Origin: Pseudomonas sp. M47T1
GTDB taxonomy: Bacteria; Pseudomonadota; Gammaproteobacteria; Pseudomonadales; Pseudomonadaceae
Reading direction: 5' to 3'
Assembly: GCF_000263855.1 (NCBI RefSeq)
Contig: NZ_AJWX01000037.1
Location: forward strand, 1 to 57,400
DNA: 57,400 bases
Below the pieces are notes generated by a model. It worked only from the letters and a program-made list of their open reading frames with translations. It ran no database searches and was not told the origin of the DNA. Numbering within the stretch: the first letter of the stretch is position 1; each line of letters opens with the position of its first letter. This document shows, piece by piece, positions 25,466-32,975 of this stretch. Made by a program: the position numbers and the translations under genes.

Positions 25466-26713
25466 ATGCACGCAGAAACTTTCCCCTTCATGCGTCCAAA
25501 ACTTCCTCGCGATCACCGTTGCGCCGGTGATCTGTGCAAGGAAGTGCCGGCCATCGAGTCCAGCGCCAGCAACGCGCTGGTGATGGACATTTTCACTTCG
25601 CAGAAAGACATGACCTGCCTGGCGGTGGTGGAGGGCACGCGGCCGATCGGGCTGATCAACCGCAATATTTTCCTGTCGCAGATGAGCCGGCCGTTTCACC
25701 GCGAACTGTATGACAAGAAAAGCTGCATTGCCTTCATGGACAAGGAACCGCTGATTGTCGATGAACAGATGAGCATCGAGGCCCTGACCTTCAAGACCGT
25801 GGAGTACGGCGAGAAGGCCTTGTCCGATGGCTTTGTGGTTACCCGGGCAGGGGAGTTCGCCGGGCTGGGCAACGGTTTGCAATTGATGGCCGTGGTGGCC
25901 GCCATGCAGGCGCAAAAGAACCGCCAGATGATGCAGAGCATTGAGTACGCCAGCGTGATTCAGCGTGCCATGTTGCGCGCGTCTCGTGATGCGCTGAAGT
26001 CGATCCTGGACGACGCCGCGCTGCTGTGGGAACCCCGGGACGTGGTGGGCGGCGATTTCTATCACTTCTGTGCCTACCCCGATGGCTGGTTCGGTGCCAT
26101 TGCCGACTGCACCGGCCATGGCGTGCCCGGCGCGTTCATGACGCTGATTGCGTCGTCGTCGCTGACCCAGGCCCTGGCCCAATGCGGGCCGCGCGACCCG
26201 GCGCGGCTGCTGTCAGCGGTGAACCGCAGCGTCAAGGAACTGCTGGGCCAGGTCGAGGGCATGAATGAACACCCTGAATCGGACGACGGCCTGGACGCCG
26301 CCTTTTTCTGGTTCGACAGTGCGCGTCAGGTGCTTAGTTTCGCCGGGGCGCGCCTGTCGCTGTCGGTGCTGCACCCCGATGCCGAGCAGGTCCAGACCCT
26401 GGCCGGCCAGCGCATGGGTGTGGGCTATGTGGCCAGTGAACTGGATTACCAATGGCAGGCCTACCAGGTGCCGATGCAGCCCGGCAGCCTGATATTGATT
26501 GCCACCGACGGCCTCACGGACCAGATCGGCGGCCCCCGGAGCATCGCGTTTGGCAAGCGCAAGGCTTGCGACACCCTGTTGGCCCAGCGCCAGGCGCCGG
26601 CTGCAAGCATTTGCCAAGCGTTGCAAGTCGCACTGGCCAGCTGGCAAGGCACGCAAGCCCGACGCGACGACCTCACCTTATTCTGTGCCCGCCTCAGGAA
26701 CGACAATGGCTAA
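25466..26713 (+). CDS. SiaA-like PP2C phosphatase with N-terminal CBS-like domain
   Basis: A 415-residue protein. The N-terminal ~150 residues resemble a CBS-pair type sensor (VVEGTRPIGLINRNIFLSQM, FMDKEPLIVDEQMSIEALTF). The C-terminal ~220 residues are a SpoIIE/PP2C phosphatase with metal-binding acidic motifs DVVGGDFYHF, ADCTGHGVPGAFMT, DDGLDAAFF and IATDGLTDQ. In P. aeruginosa, SiaA dephosphorylates the switch protein SiaC so that SiaC can activate the diguanylate cyclase SiaD. That SiaA has membrane segments and HAMP; this one has neither and should be cytoplasmic. First of four tightly linked genes; its end overlaps the next start by 8 bases. Confidence 0.85.
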   Translation: MHAETFPFMRPKLPRDHRCAGDLCKEVPAIESSASNALVMDIFTSQKDMTCLAVVEGTRPIGLINRNIFLSQMSRPFHRELYDKKSCIAFMDKEPLIVDEQMSIEALTFKTVEYGEKALSDGFVVTRAGEFAGLGNGLQLMAVVAAMQAQKNRQMMQSIEYASVIQRAMLRASRDALKSILDDAALLWEPRDVVGGDFYHFCAYPDGWFGAIADCTGHGVPGAFMTLIASSSLTQALAQCGPRDPARLLSAVNRSVKELLGQVEGMNEHPESDDGLDAAFFWFDSARQVLSFAGARLSLSVLHPDAEQVQTLAGQRMGVGYVASELDYQWQAYQVPMQPGSLILIATDGLTDQIGGPRSIAFGKRKACDTLLAQRQAPAASICQALQVALASWQGTQARRDDLTLFCARLRNDNG

Positions 26714-27272
26714 CCCACACACGGCTCATGACTGCAGTTTTTTCGACCTGGCCCAACAGCGCAACGTGATCTTCTATCACATGGGCTATTTCTCCCACGG
26801 CATCATCACCACCATGGCCGAAGTAATGAAGGTGCAGTTGGAGGTGTCGGGCGTGAGCAGCCCCACGCGCCGCAAGCTGTTCTCGTCCTTTGTCGAGCAG
26901 TCGCAGAACATCATTCACTATTCGTCCGACTGGCTACGCACGCCGGTCACCGACGATGCCTCGTTGCGCCAGGGCGCGGTGTGCATCAGCGCCGACGGTG
27001 ACCGCTACCTGATGCAATGCGCCAACCCCATCGCCACCGCCGACGTCCCGCGCCTGCGGGAAAAGCTGGTGTCGCTGGGCAAAATGACCCTCGATGAAAT
27101 CAAGCAGGCCTACAAGGTGGTACTGCGTGCCGAAACCCCCGAGGACAGCAAGGGTGCGGGCCTGGGCTTCCTGACGATGGCGCGCGACGCCAGCGCGCCG
27201 CTGGAATTCAGCTTTCACCCGCGCACCGATGAACCGGGCACCTCGCTGTTCTGCCTCAAAGCCACGATCTGA
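26706..27272 (+). CDS. siaB: SiaB-family protein kinase
   Basis: A 188-residue SiaB-type protein (HATPase-like fold, DUF6272). Visible features are NVIFYHMGYFSHGIITTMAEVMK, SFVEQSQNIIHYSSDWL, which matches the N-box helix region, and GAGLGFLTMARDA, the glycine-rich lid. In the characterised system SiaB phosphorylates SiaC, opposing SiaA. ATG at 26706 overlaps the phosphatase stop. The context phosphatase-kinase-switch-cyclase in this exact order supports the assignment. Confidence 0.85.
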   Translation: MANPHTAHDCSFFDLAQQRNVIFYHMGYFSHGIITTMAEVMKVQLEVSGVSSPTRRKLFSSFVEQSQNIIHYSSDWLRTPVTDDASLRQGAVCISADGDRYLMQCANPIATADVPRLREKLVSLGKMTLDEIKQAYKVVLRAETPEDSKGAGLGFLTMARDASAPLEFSFHPRTDEPGTSLFCLKATI

Positions 27273-27289
27273 GTAGAGACACACTGAAA

Positions 27290-27676
27290 ATGGATAATTT
27301 CTACGTTGAAGCCAGCGCCACGTCCCCGGAAGTGGACTTTCGCTACGACCAGCGCCTGCTGAGCCTCAAGGGCGAGTCCTACCCGGAAAACGCTGCGGCC
27401 TTCTATGCGCCCATCGTGCAGCAGTTGCGTGCCTACCTGGACAACTGCAGCGGCCAGGCCATCACCGCCAATATCGCCCTGGCGTACTTCAACAGCTCCA
27501 GCACCAAGATGCTCTTCAGCATTTTTGATGCCCTGGACCAGGCCGCCCAGGCCGGCAACGAGGTCATCGTCAACTGGTACCACGATGAAGAAGACGAAAC
27601 CATTTTCGAGTTCGGCGAAGAATTGAAAGCGGATTTCACCGCGATTCTGTTCAACGACCAGCCCGTTGCCAGTTGA
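27290..27676 (+). CDS. siaC: SiaC-family switch protein (DUF1987)
   Basis: A 128-residue DUF1987 protein resembling SiaC. The region ALAYFNSSSTKMLFSIFDAL (residues ~64-83) contains the Ser/Thr patch where phosphorylation is expected, and an acidic tail (YHDEEDETIFEFGEEL) follows. Unphosphorylated SiaC binds and activates the SiaD diguanylate cyclase; phosphorylation by SiaB blocks this. The stop TGA overlaps the next gene start as TGATG, so synthesis of the cyclase is probably coupled to that of its activator. Confidence 0.87.
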   Translation: MDNFYVEASATSPEVDFRYDQRLLSLKGESYPENAAAFYAPIVQQLRAYLDNCSGQAITANIALAYFNSSSTKMLFSIFDALDQAAQAGNEVIVNWYHDEEDETIFEFGEELKADFTAILFNDQPVAS

Positions 27677-28419
27677 TGAGGACCGTGGCCATGCCCGCAG
27701 CGCGCAGTGAAGAGGTTCCGGACCTGTTCAAGAGCGAGTTCGATGCCCTGGAGCACGCGCGTGGCATCCTCGCGCTGCCCCAGGCGCACGCCCAGGTGTA
27801 CAAGCAATCGCTGGCCGAGGTGGCCGGCCATTTCGAGCGGCTGATCCGCGAGACGCGCCGCCTGATCGGGCGCAGCGACCGCGCCGAGCGGGAGATGAAC
27901 ACCCTCAACGCGCAACTGCACATTCTGGCCCGGCAACTGGAACACCGCGCCACCCACGACGCCCTGACCGGGGTGCTGAACCGCGGCGCCATCATCGAGC
28001 AGACCAGCAATACCCTGCTCAAGGTGGGCGTGGCGATGATTGTGCTGGACATCGACCATTTCAAGCGGGTGAACGACGAGTTCGGCCACCCCACCGGCGA
28101 CGCGGTGATCCAGGGCATTGTCGGCTGCCTGCGGCACATTGTTGGCGAACGCGGCCTGATTGGCCGGGTAGGGGGCGAGGAGTTCACCGTGCTGCTGCCC
28201 GGTAGCGACCTTAGCGAAGGCGTGGAGGCCGCCGAAGCTATGCGCGCGGCCATTGCCGAGCATGTGTTCGCCTACCCGGTGGACCGTGCGGTCACCGCCA
28301 GCTTTGGCGTCAGTGCGCACCCGGCGGGCACCGGCTTCGACCTGGCCTACGGCAGCGCCGACACGGCCTTGTATCGGGCCAAACGTGGTGGCCGCAACCG
28401 TGTGGAGGCGGGCACGTAG
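27676..28419 (+). CDS. siaD: SiaD-like diguanylate cyclase (GGEEF)
   Basis: A 247-residue diguanylate cyclase. The N-terminal ~85 residues are helical (VYKQSLAEVAGHFERLIRET, EREMNTLNAQL) and correspond to the SiaC-binding stalk of SiaD. The GGDEF domain starts at ATHDALTGVLNRG, has DIDHFKRVND, and the active-site loop VGGEEF. The usual inhibitory I-site RxxD is absent at its normal position (five residues before GGEEF reads GERG), so product inhibition may be lost. It makes c-di-GMP from two GTP. The start ATG at 27676 shares one base with the siaC stop; ATG at 27691 is an alternative. Confidence 0.88.
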   Translation: MRTVAMPAARSEEVPDLFKSEFDALEHARGILALPQAHAQVYKQSLAEVAGHFERLIRETRRLIGRSDRAEREMNTLNAQLHILARQLEHRATHDALTGVLNRGAIIEQTSNTLLKVGVAMIVLDIDHFKRVNDEFGHPTGDAVIQGIVGCLRHIVGERGLIGRVGGEEFTVLLPGSDLSEGVEAAEAMRAAIAEHVFAYPVDRAVTASFGVSAHPAGTGFDLAYGSADTALYRAKRGGRNRVEAGT

Positions 28420-28420
28420 C

Positions 28421-28449
28421 CGATTTTCATATCATTGGCCTGAAAATCG
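28421..28449 (+). terminator. Hairpin after the sia-type operon
   Basis: A 9-bp perfect stem (CGATTTTCA / TGAAAATCG) with an 11-base loop directly after the cyclase stop, followed by TTTC. The stem is AT-rich and the T-tract short, so it may be a weak terminator. Confidence 0.4.
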
Positions 28450-28555
28450 TTTCATGGGGATTCATTGGGCAGCGAAGGGGCCAACCGCCACGATTGGCCC
28501 ATTGCAGGCGCACCGCCTCGCAGCCTTCTATCTATACCCTTTGGGAGGATTTTCC

Positions 28556-28978
28556 ATGAACCTGAAAGCAATAACGCTGATTCCCGTGCTGGGCCTGACC
28601 GCCTTGCTCTCGGCCTGTGCTGGCACGATGCCCAAGCCGGACCCCCATGACGCCTGGGTCGGCTTGCAGGAGGAGGCACGTGACAACATGATGGCCGAGA
28701 AGCTCGATGGCCACCCGATCAAGGACGGCCGCTTCTTCCAGGTAGCACCGGGCAAGCACAGCATGCAGGTGGCGGTGTACGCGGCCAGCAGCGTCTATGT
28801 GGACGACAAGACCTGCCACGGCACGCTGACCTACGCGCGCTTCAAACCTGACGAGCACTACGAACTGCGCGAGACCAGCACCGGCGCCAATATGCAGCTG
28901 AACGTGGGCATCGACCTGGTGAACGCCCACGGCAAGACCGTGGCCTATACCCAGCAATTCGACTGCGCCGGCGGCTGA
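28556..28978 (+). CDS. Small conserved lipoprotein of unknown function
   Basis: A 140-residue protein with a lipoprotein signal (MNLKAITLIPVLGLTALLSACAG, lipobox LSAC). The mature part (HAWVGLQEEA-like DAWVGLQEEARDNMMAEKLD, GRFFQVAPGKHSMQVAVY, KTCHGTLTYARFKPDEHYEL) looks like a compact beta-sandwich of the PEGA-like kind that presents a small ligand or partner surface; one Cys pair (CHG and the C-terminal DCAGG) could form a disulfide. I do not recognise a characterised homolog. The start follows GGGAGGATTTTCC. It lies 136 bases after the sia-type operon and may be independent. Confidence 0.75.
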   Translation: MNLKAITLIPVLGLTALLSACAGTMPKPDPHDAWVGLQEEARDNMMAEKLDGHPIKDGRFFQVAPGKHSMQVAVYAASSVYVDDKTCHGTLTYARFKPDEHYELRETSTGANMQLNVGIDLVNAHGKTVAYTQQFDCAGG

Positions 28979-28989
28979 CCCCGCCCGCC

Positions 28990-29120
28990 GGATACCCTCG
29001 GTATGCTCCCCCGCAGCTGCCGCCAGGCTGCCAAGGCCCGCACAGCGGGCCCGCGATTGGCATGACACCGATGAAGGTCGGGCGGTCCTTTGCGTAGCCT
29101 GCAGCAGCTTCTACGGGGGG
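28990..29120. repeat. Dispersed intergenic repeat, copy C (inverted)
   Basis: The reverse complement matches copy A through GGTGTCATGCC-ATCGCGGGC and the hairpin GGCCCGC-loop-GCGGGCC (29035-29051). The stem is identical and the loop differs by one base, which suggests selection on the hairpin. With the operator at 29173 it fills most of the 305-base gap before nspC. Confidence 0.6.
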
Positions 29121-29172
29121 ATTGGATGAGCCTTTTTCCCGCCAAAACCCCACTGTTTTCGCCCCTTCCTCC

Positions 29173-29189
29173 GCAATGTGAAACATTGC
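29173..29189. promoter_or_regulatory. Palindrome GCAATGT-GAA-ACATTGC upstream of nspC
   Basis: A perfect 7-bp inverted repeat with a 3-base spacer, 94 bases before the nspC start, with AT-rich promoter-like DNA on both sides. It looks like an operator for a dimeric regulator, which is not identified. Confidence 0.5.
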
Positions 29190-29283
29190 CGCAGTAAAAT
29201 GCACATTCTGCCCTTTCCCCCTGTCTTAAGAGAGGGCACAATTCGCGTCCATTTTTTTGGCTGGCCTTGCCCCAGGGTTCGAC

Positions 29284-30381
29284 ATGATCCAGACCCCGTA
29301 TTACCTCATCGACAAAACCAAGCTGCTGGCCAACATGCAGAAGATTGCCTACGTGCGCGAGCAATCGGGCGCCAAGGCCCTGCTGGCACTCAAGTGCTTC
29401 GCCACCTGGTCGGTGTTCGACCTGATGCAGCAGTACATGGACGGCACCACGTCCTCCTCGCTGTACGAGCTCAAGCTCGGCCGCCAGAAGTTCGCAGGCG
29501 AAACCCATGCCTACAGCGTGGCCTGGGCCGATGACGAAATCGGCGAGATGCTGGAGAACTGCGACAAGATCATCTTCAACTCCATCGGCCAGCTGCAACG
29601 CTTCGCGCAAGCGAGCGAAGGCAAGGTCCGCGGCCTGCGCGTGAACCCGCAAGTCAGCAGCTCCGACTACCTGCTGGCCGACCCGGCCCGCCCGTTCAGC
29701 CGCCTGGGCGAGTGGGACCCGGTGAAGGTCGAGGCCGTCATCGAGCAGATCTCCGGCTTCATGTTCCACAACAACTGCGAGAACGGTGACTTCGACCTGT
29801 TCGACAAGATGTTGTGCACCATCGAGGAACGCTTCGGGCACCTGCTGCATAAAGTGGAATGGGTGAGCCTGGGTGGCGGTATCCATTTCACCGGCGAAGG
29901 CTATGCTTTGGATGCGTTCTGCACGCGCCTGAAGGCGTTCTCGCAGAAGTACGGCGTGCAGGTGTACCTGGAGCCGGGCGAAGCCGCCATCACCCAGAGC
30001 GCCTCGTTGGAAGTGACGGTGCTGGACACTCTGTACAACGGCAAGCACCTGGCCGTGGTCGACAGCTCCATCGAAGCGCACATGCTGGACCTGCTGATCT
30101 ACCGCCTGAACGCCAAGCTTGCCCCAAGCGCCGGCGAGCACACCTACATGGTGTGCGGCAAGTCGTGCCTGGCGGGCGACATTTTCGGCGAATATCAATT
30201 CGACCGTCCTTTGGCCATTGGCGACCGCCTGTCGTTTGTCGACGCCGCGGGTTACACCATGGTCAAGAAAAACTGGTTCAACGGCCTGAAAATGCCGTCC
30301 ATCGTAGTGAAACAACTCGACGGTACAGTCGACGTGGTTCGTGAATTTGGTTTTGACGATTACCTGTCCAGCCTTTCGTAA
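29284..30381 (+). CDS. nspC: Carboxynorspermidine / carboxyspermidine decarboxylase
   Basis: A 365-residue PLP-dependent decarboxylase of the alanine-racemase fold, close to NspC. The PLP lysine lies in LLALKCFATWSVFDLM, the glycine-rich phosphate-binding loop in VEWVSLGGGIHF, and the C-terminal active-site cysteine in VCGKSCLAGD. YLEPGEAAI is also typical. NspC removes CO2 from carboxynorspermidine or carboxyspermidine to give norspermidine or spermidine in the cytosol. The ATG at 29284 was chosen at the conserved MIQTPYYLIDK start. It is followed 28 bases later by the partner dehydrogenase. Confidence 0.92.
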   Translation: MIQTPYYLIDKTKLLANMQKIAYVREQSGAKALLALKCFATWSVFDLMQQYMDGTTSSSLYELKLGRQKFAGETHAYSVAWADDEIGEMLENCDKIIFNSIGQLQRFAQASEGKVRGLRVNPQVSSSDYLLADPARPFSRLGEWDPVKVEAVIEQISGFMFHNNCENGDFDLFDKMLCTIEERFGHLLHKVEWVSLGGGIHFTGEGYALDAFCTRLKAFSQKYGVQVYLEPGEAAITQSASLEVTVLDTLYNGKHLAVVDSSIEAHMLDLLIYRLNAKLAPSAGEHTYMVCGKSCLAGDIFGEYQFDRPLAIGDRLSFVDAAGYTMVKKNWFNGLKMPSIVVKQLDGTVDVVREFGFDDYLSSLS

Positions 30382-30409
30382 GCTGGCGGATTGAGGAGAA
30401 GTAAAGAAA

Positions 30410-31654
30410 TTGAAGAAGAACGTTCTTATCATTGGTGCAGGAGGTGTCGCCAAGGTGGTGGCCCACAAGTGCGCGCAGCACAACGACGAACTCGGTCGTA
30501 TTGCCATCGCGTCGCGTAACATCTCCAAATGCCAGGCCATCATCGACAGCGTCAAGGCCAAGGGCAGCCTCAAGCAGCCCGCCGACATCCAGGCCTTTGC
30601 CCTGAATGCCCTGGACGTGGAAGCGACCAAGGCACTGATCCGCGAGACCGAATCGCAGATCGTCATCAACGTAGGCTCCGCCTTCCTGAACATGTCGGTG
30701 CTGCGCGCCTGCATCGATACCGGTGTCGCGTACCTGGACACCGCCATTCACGAAGAGCCGGGCAAAATCTGTGAAACACCGCCGTGGTACGGCAACTACG
30801 AGTGGAAACACCTCGAAGAGTGCAAGCAGAAGAACATCACCGCCATCCTGGGCGTGGGTTTCGACCCGGGCGTCGTCAACGCCTATGCAGCCCTTGCGCA
30901 ACAACAGCATTTCGACCGCATTGATTCCATCGACATCCTCGACGTCAATGCCGGGTCACATGGCAAATACTTCGCCACCAATTTCGATCCGGAAATCAAC
31001 TTCCGTGAATTCACCGGGCAGGTGTGGAGCTGGCAGAACAGCCAGTGGACCAGCAACACCATGTTCGAGGTCAAGCGCACCGATGATCTGCCGGTAGTGG
31101 GTTCGCAGAACCTGTACCTCACCGGTCACGACGAAGTGCACTCGATCTCCAAGAACCTGGGCGTGCCCAACGTGCGTTTCTGGATGAGCTTCGGCGAACA
31201 CTACATCAATGTGTTCACCGTGCTGAAAAACCTGGGCCTGCTCTCCGAGCAGCCGGTCAAGACCGCCGAAGGCCTGGAAGTGGTGCCGTTGAAAGTGGTC
31301 AAGGCCGTGCTGCCTGACCCTTCGTCGCTGGCACCTGGCTACACCGGCAAGACCTGCATCGGCGACCTGGTCAAGGGTACCAAGGATGGCCAGCCGCGCG
31401 AGCTGTTCATCTACAACGTGGCCGACCACGAAGAAGCCTACGCCGAAACCGACAGCCAGGGCATCTCCTACACCGCTGGCGTGCCACCTGTGGCCGCCGC
31501 CTTGCTGGTTGCCCGTGGCGAGTGGGACGTGGCGCGCATGGCCAACGTCGAGGAGCTGCCTGCCGAGCCGTTCCTCAAGGCGCTGGACGTGATGGGCCTG
31601 CCAACCCGCATCAAGGACGAGAAGGGCGACCGCCCTTGGGATCAGCCAGCCTGA
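30410..31654 (+). CDS. Carboxy(nor)spermidine dehydrogenase (saccharopine dehydrogenase-like)
   Basis: A 414-residue saccharopine-dehydrogenase-family enzyme. MKKNVLIIGAGGVAKVVAHK holds the NADPH-binding motif GAGGVAKV, and AILGVGFDPGVVN, YFATNFDPEINFREF and GHDEVHSISKN match carboxynorspermidine synthase. It joins aspartate semialdehyde to putrescine or diaminopropane, making the substrate of NspC. The start codon is TTG at 30410, directed by GAGGAG about 12 bases upstream; no in-frame ATG lies close. No diaminopropane-forming genes are nearby, so the spermidine route from putrescine is more likely (inference). A strong hairpin follows. Confidence 0.9.
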   Translation: MKKNVLIIGAGGVAKVVAHKCAQHNDELGRIAIASRNISKCQAIIDSVKAKGSLKQPADIQAFALNALDVEATKALIRETESQIVINVGSAFLNMSVLRACIDTGVAYLDTAIHEEPGKICETPPWYGNYEWKHLEECKQKNITAILGVGFDPGVVNAYAALAQQQHFDRIDSIDILDVNAGSHGKYFATNFDPEINFREFTGQVWSWQNSQWTSNTMFEVKRTDDLPVVGSQNLYLTGHDEVHSISKNLGVPNVRFWMSFGEHYINVFTVLKNLGLLSEQPVKTAEGLEVVPLKVVKAVLPDPSSLAPGYTGKTCIGDLVKGTKDGQPRELFIYNVADHEEAYAETDSQGISYTAGVPPVAAALLVARGEWDVARMANVEELPAEPFLKALDVMGLPTRIKDEKGDRPWDQPA

Positions 31655-31665
31655 TCCGTTGAACA

Positions 31666-31691
31666 CAGGGTGCGCCACCCGGCGCACCCTG
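31666..31691 (+). terminator. Terminator hairpin after the polyamine operon
   Basis: A perfect 11-bp stem CAGGGTGCGCC / GGCGCACCCTG with a 4-base loop, 11 bases after the dehydrogenase stop. It lacks a long T-tract, but CTCTCTTTG follows. Confidence 0.6.
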
Positions 31692-31773
31692 CCTGCACCT
31701 ACTCTCTTTGTAATATTTTGAAACGTCTGCACGGGCAACCAGTCAACTGGTCACACCTGCCAAAGACGTCTCC

Positions 31774-32970
31774 ATGAAAACACCTCGCCCCAGCGCACGA
31801 CTCCAGCCCCTCACCGACCTGCGCAACCTGAAAATGGCCCGTTCTGCCCACGCCTATGTGCGCGGCAGCACCGTGCAATTCTACCAATGGCTGCACAGCC
31901 AGCCCGGCAAGCGCTTGCCCCACGGCCCGGCCGTGTGGATATGCGGGGATTGCCATGCCGGCAACCTGGGGCCCACCGGTGACCTGAAGGGAAAGATCGA
32001 CATCCATATCCGTGACCTGGACCAGACCGTCATCGGTAACCCCGCCCATGACCTGGTGCGCCTGGCGCTGTCGCTGGCCACGGCCGCACGTGGCTCCGAC
32101 CTGCCTGGCGTGGCCACGGCGAAGATGCTCGAAGAAATGATGCGCGGCTACGAGCTGGCGTTCGAGGCCAATGTCGATGAAGACCCGCCGCGCCCCGCCC
32201 AGGTCAAGGCCGGCATGCGCAGCGCGGTGCAGCGTACCTGGAAGCACCTGGCCCAGGAGCGCATCGAAGACACCCGCCGCACCATCCCCCAGGGCAAGCA
32301 CTTCTGGCCCCTGGCCAAGGAAGAGCGGGCGGCCATCAAGAAACTGTGCGCCAGCGATGCCATCCATCACCTGGTGACGTCCCTCAAGGGCCGCTCGAAA
32401 GACGACAGCGTCGAACTGCTAGACTCGGCTTACTGGGTCAAGGGGTGCAGTTCCCTGGGCTTGAACCGCTACGCCGCCTTGCTGGGCGTGGGCGACGATG
32501 ATGACCAGGAGTACTGCCTGATCGACATCAAGCAGGCCGTGGGGGCAGCGGCGCCCCGGGCGGCCCGGGTCTCCATGCCCCGCGACAACGGCCAGCGGGT
32601 GGTGGAGGGCGCGCGGCACCTGTCGCCCGGACTGGGCAATCGCATGCTGGCCACCCGCATGCTCGACAACGGCTTCTTTATCCGTGAACTGCTGCCCCAG
32701 GACATGAAACTTGAACTGGACCAGTTAACCCAGGTCGAGGCCATGCGCGTGGCCGCCTACCTGGCGCGCGTGGTAGGCCTGGGCCATGCCCGGCAGATGG
32801 ACCTGGCCACCCGCGCCAGCTGGATCAAGGACCTGCAACTGAACCGTTCGCGCACCCTGGATGCGCCGTCCTGGCTATGGTCCAGCGTGGTGCAACTGGT
32901 GGCCAATCACGAGATGGGTTACCTCGAGCATTGCCGTCGCTATGCGCTGGAAGAGGCGCGGCGACAGTAG
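31774..32970 (+). CDS. DUF2252 family protein (kinase-like fold)
   Basis: A 398-residue DUF2252 protein. Key stretches are MARSAHAYVRGSTVQFYQWL, VWICGDCHAGNLGP and IDIHIRDLDQTVIGNPAHDL, which resemble the catalytic HGD-x-N and metal-binding IDxD motifs of aminoglycoside-phosphotransferase-like kinases; YCLIDIKQAVGAAAPRAA carries a conserved lysine. The substrate of this family is unknown. The ribosome binding site is weak (AAAGACGTCTCC). It stands alone on the plus strand between the polyamine terminator and the converging MFS gene, whose stop is 5 bases away. Confidence 0.82.
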   Translation: MKTPRPSARLQPLTDLRNLKMARSAHAYVRGSTVQFYQWLHSQPGKRLPHGPAVWICGDCHAGNLGPTGDLKGKIDIHIRDLDQTVIGNPAHDLVRLALSLATAARGSDLPGVATAKMLEEMMRGYELAFEANVDEDPPRPAQVKAGMRSAVQRTWKHLAQERIEDTRRTIPQGKHFWPLAKEERAAIKKLCASDAIHHLVTSLKGRSKDDSVELLDSAYWVKGCSSLGLNRYAALLGVGDDDDQEYCLIDIKQAVGAAAPRAARVSMPRDNGQRVVEGARHLSPGLGNRMLATRMLDNGFFIRELLPQDMKLELDQLTQVEAMRVAAYLARVVGLGHARQMDLATRASWIKDLQLNRSRTLDAPSWLWSSVVQLVANHEMGYLEHCRRYALEEARRQ

Positions 32971-32975
32971 GACCA

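Noticed and set aside
9111..29120. CRISPR array or tandem repeat
   Set aside because: The repeated pieces are dispersed by many kilobases and not regularly spaced, so they are a REP/MITE-like family.
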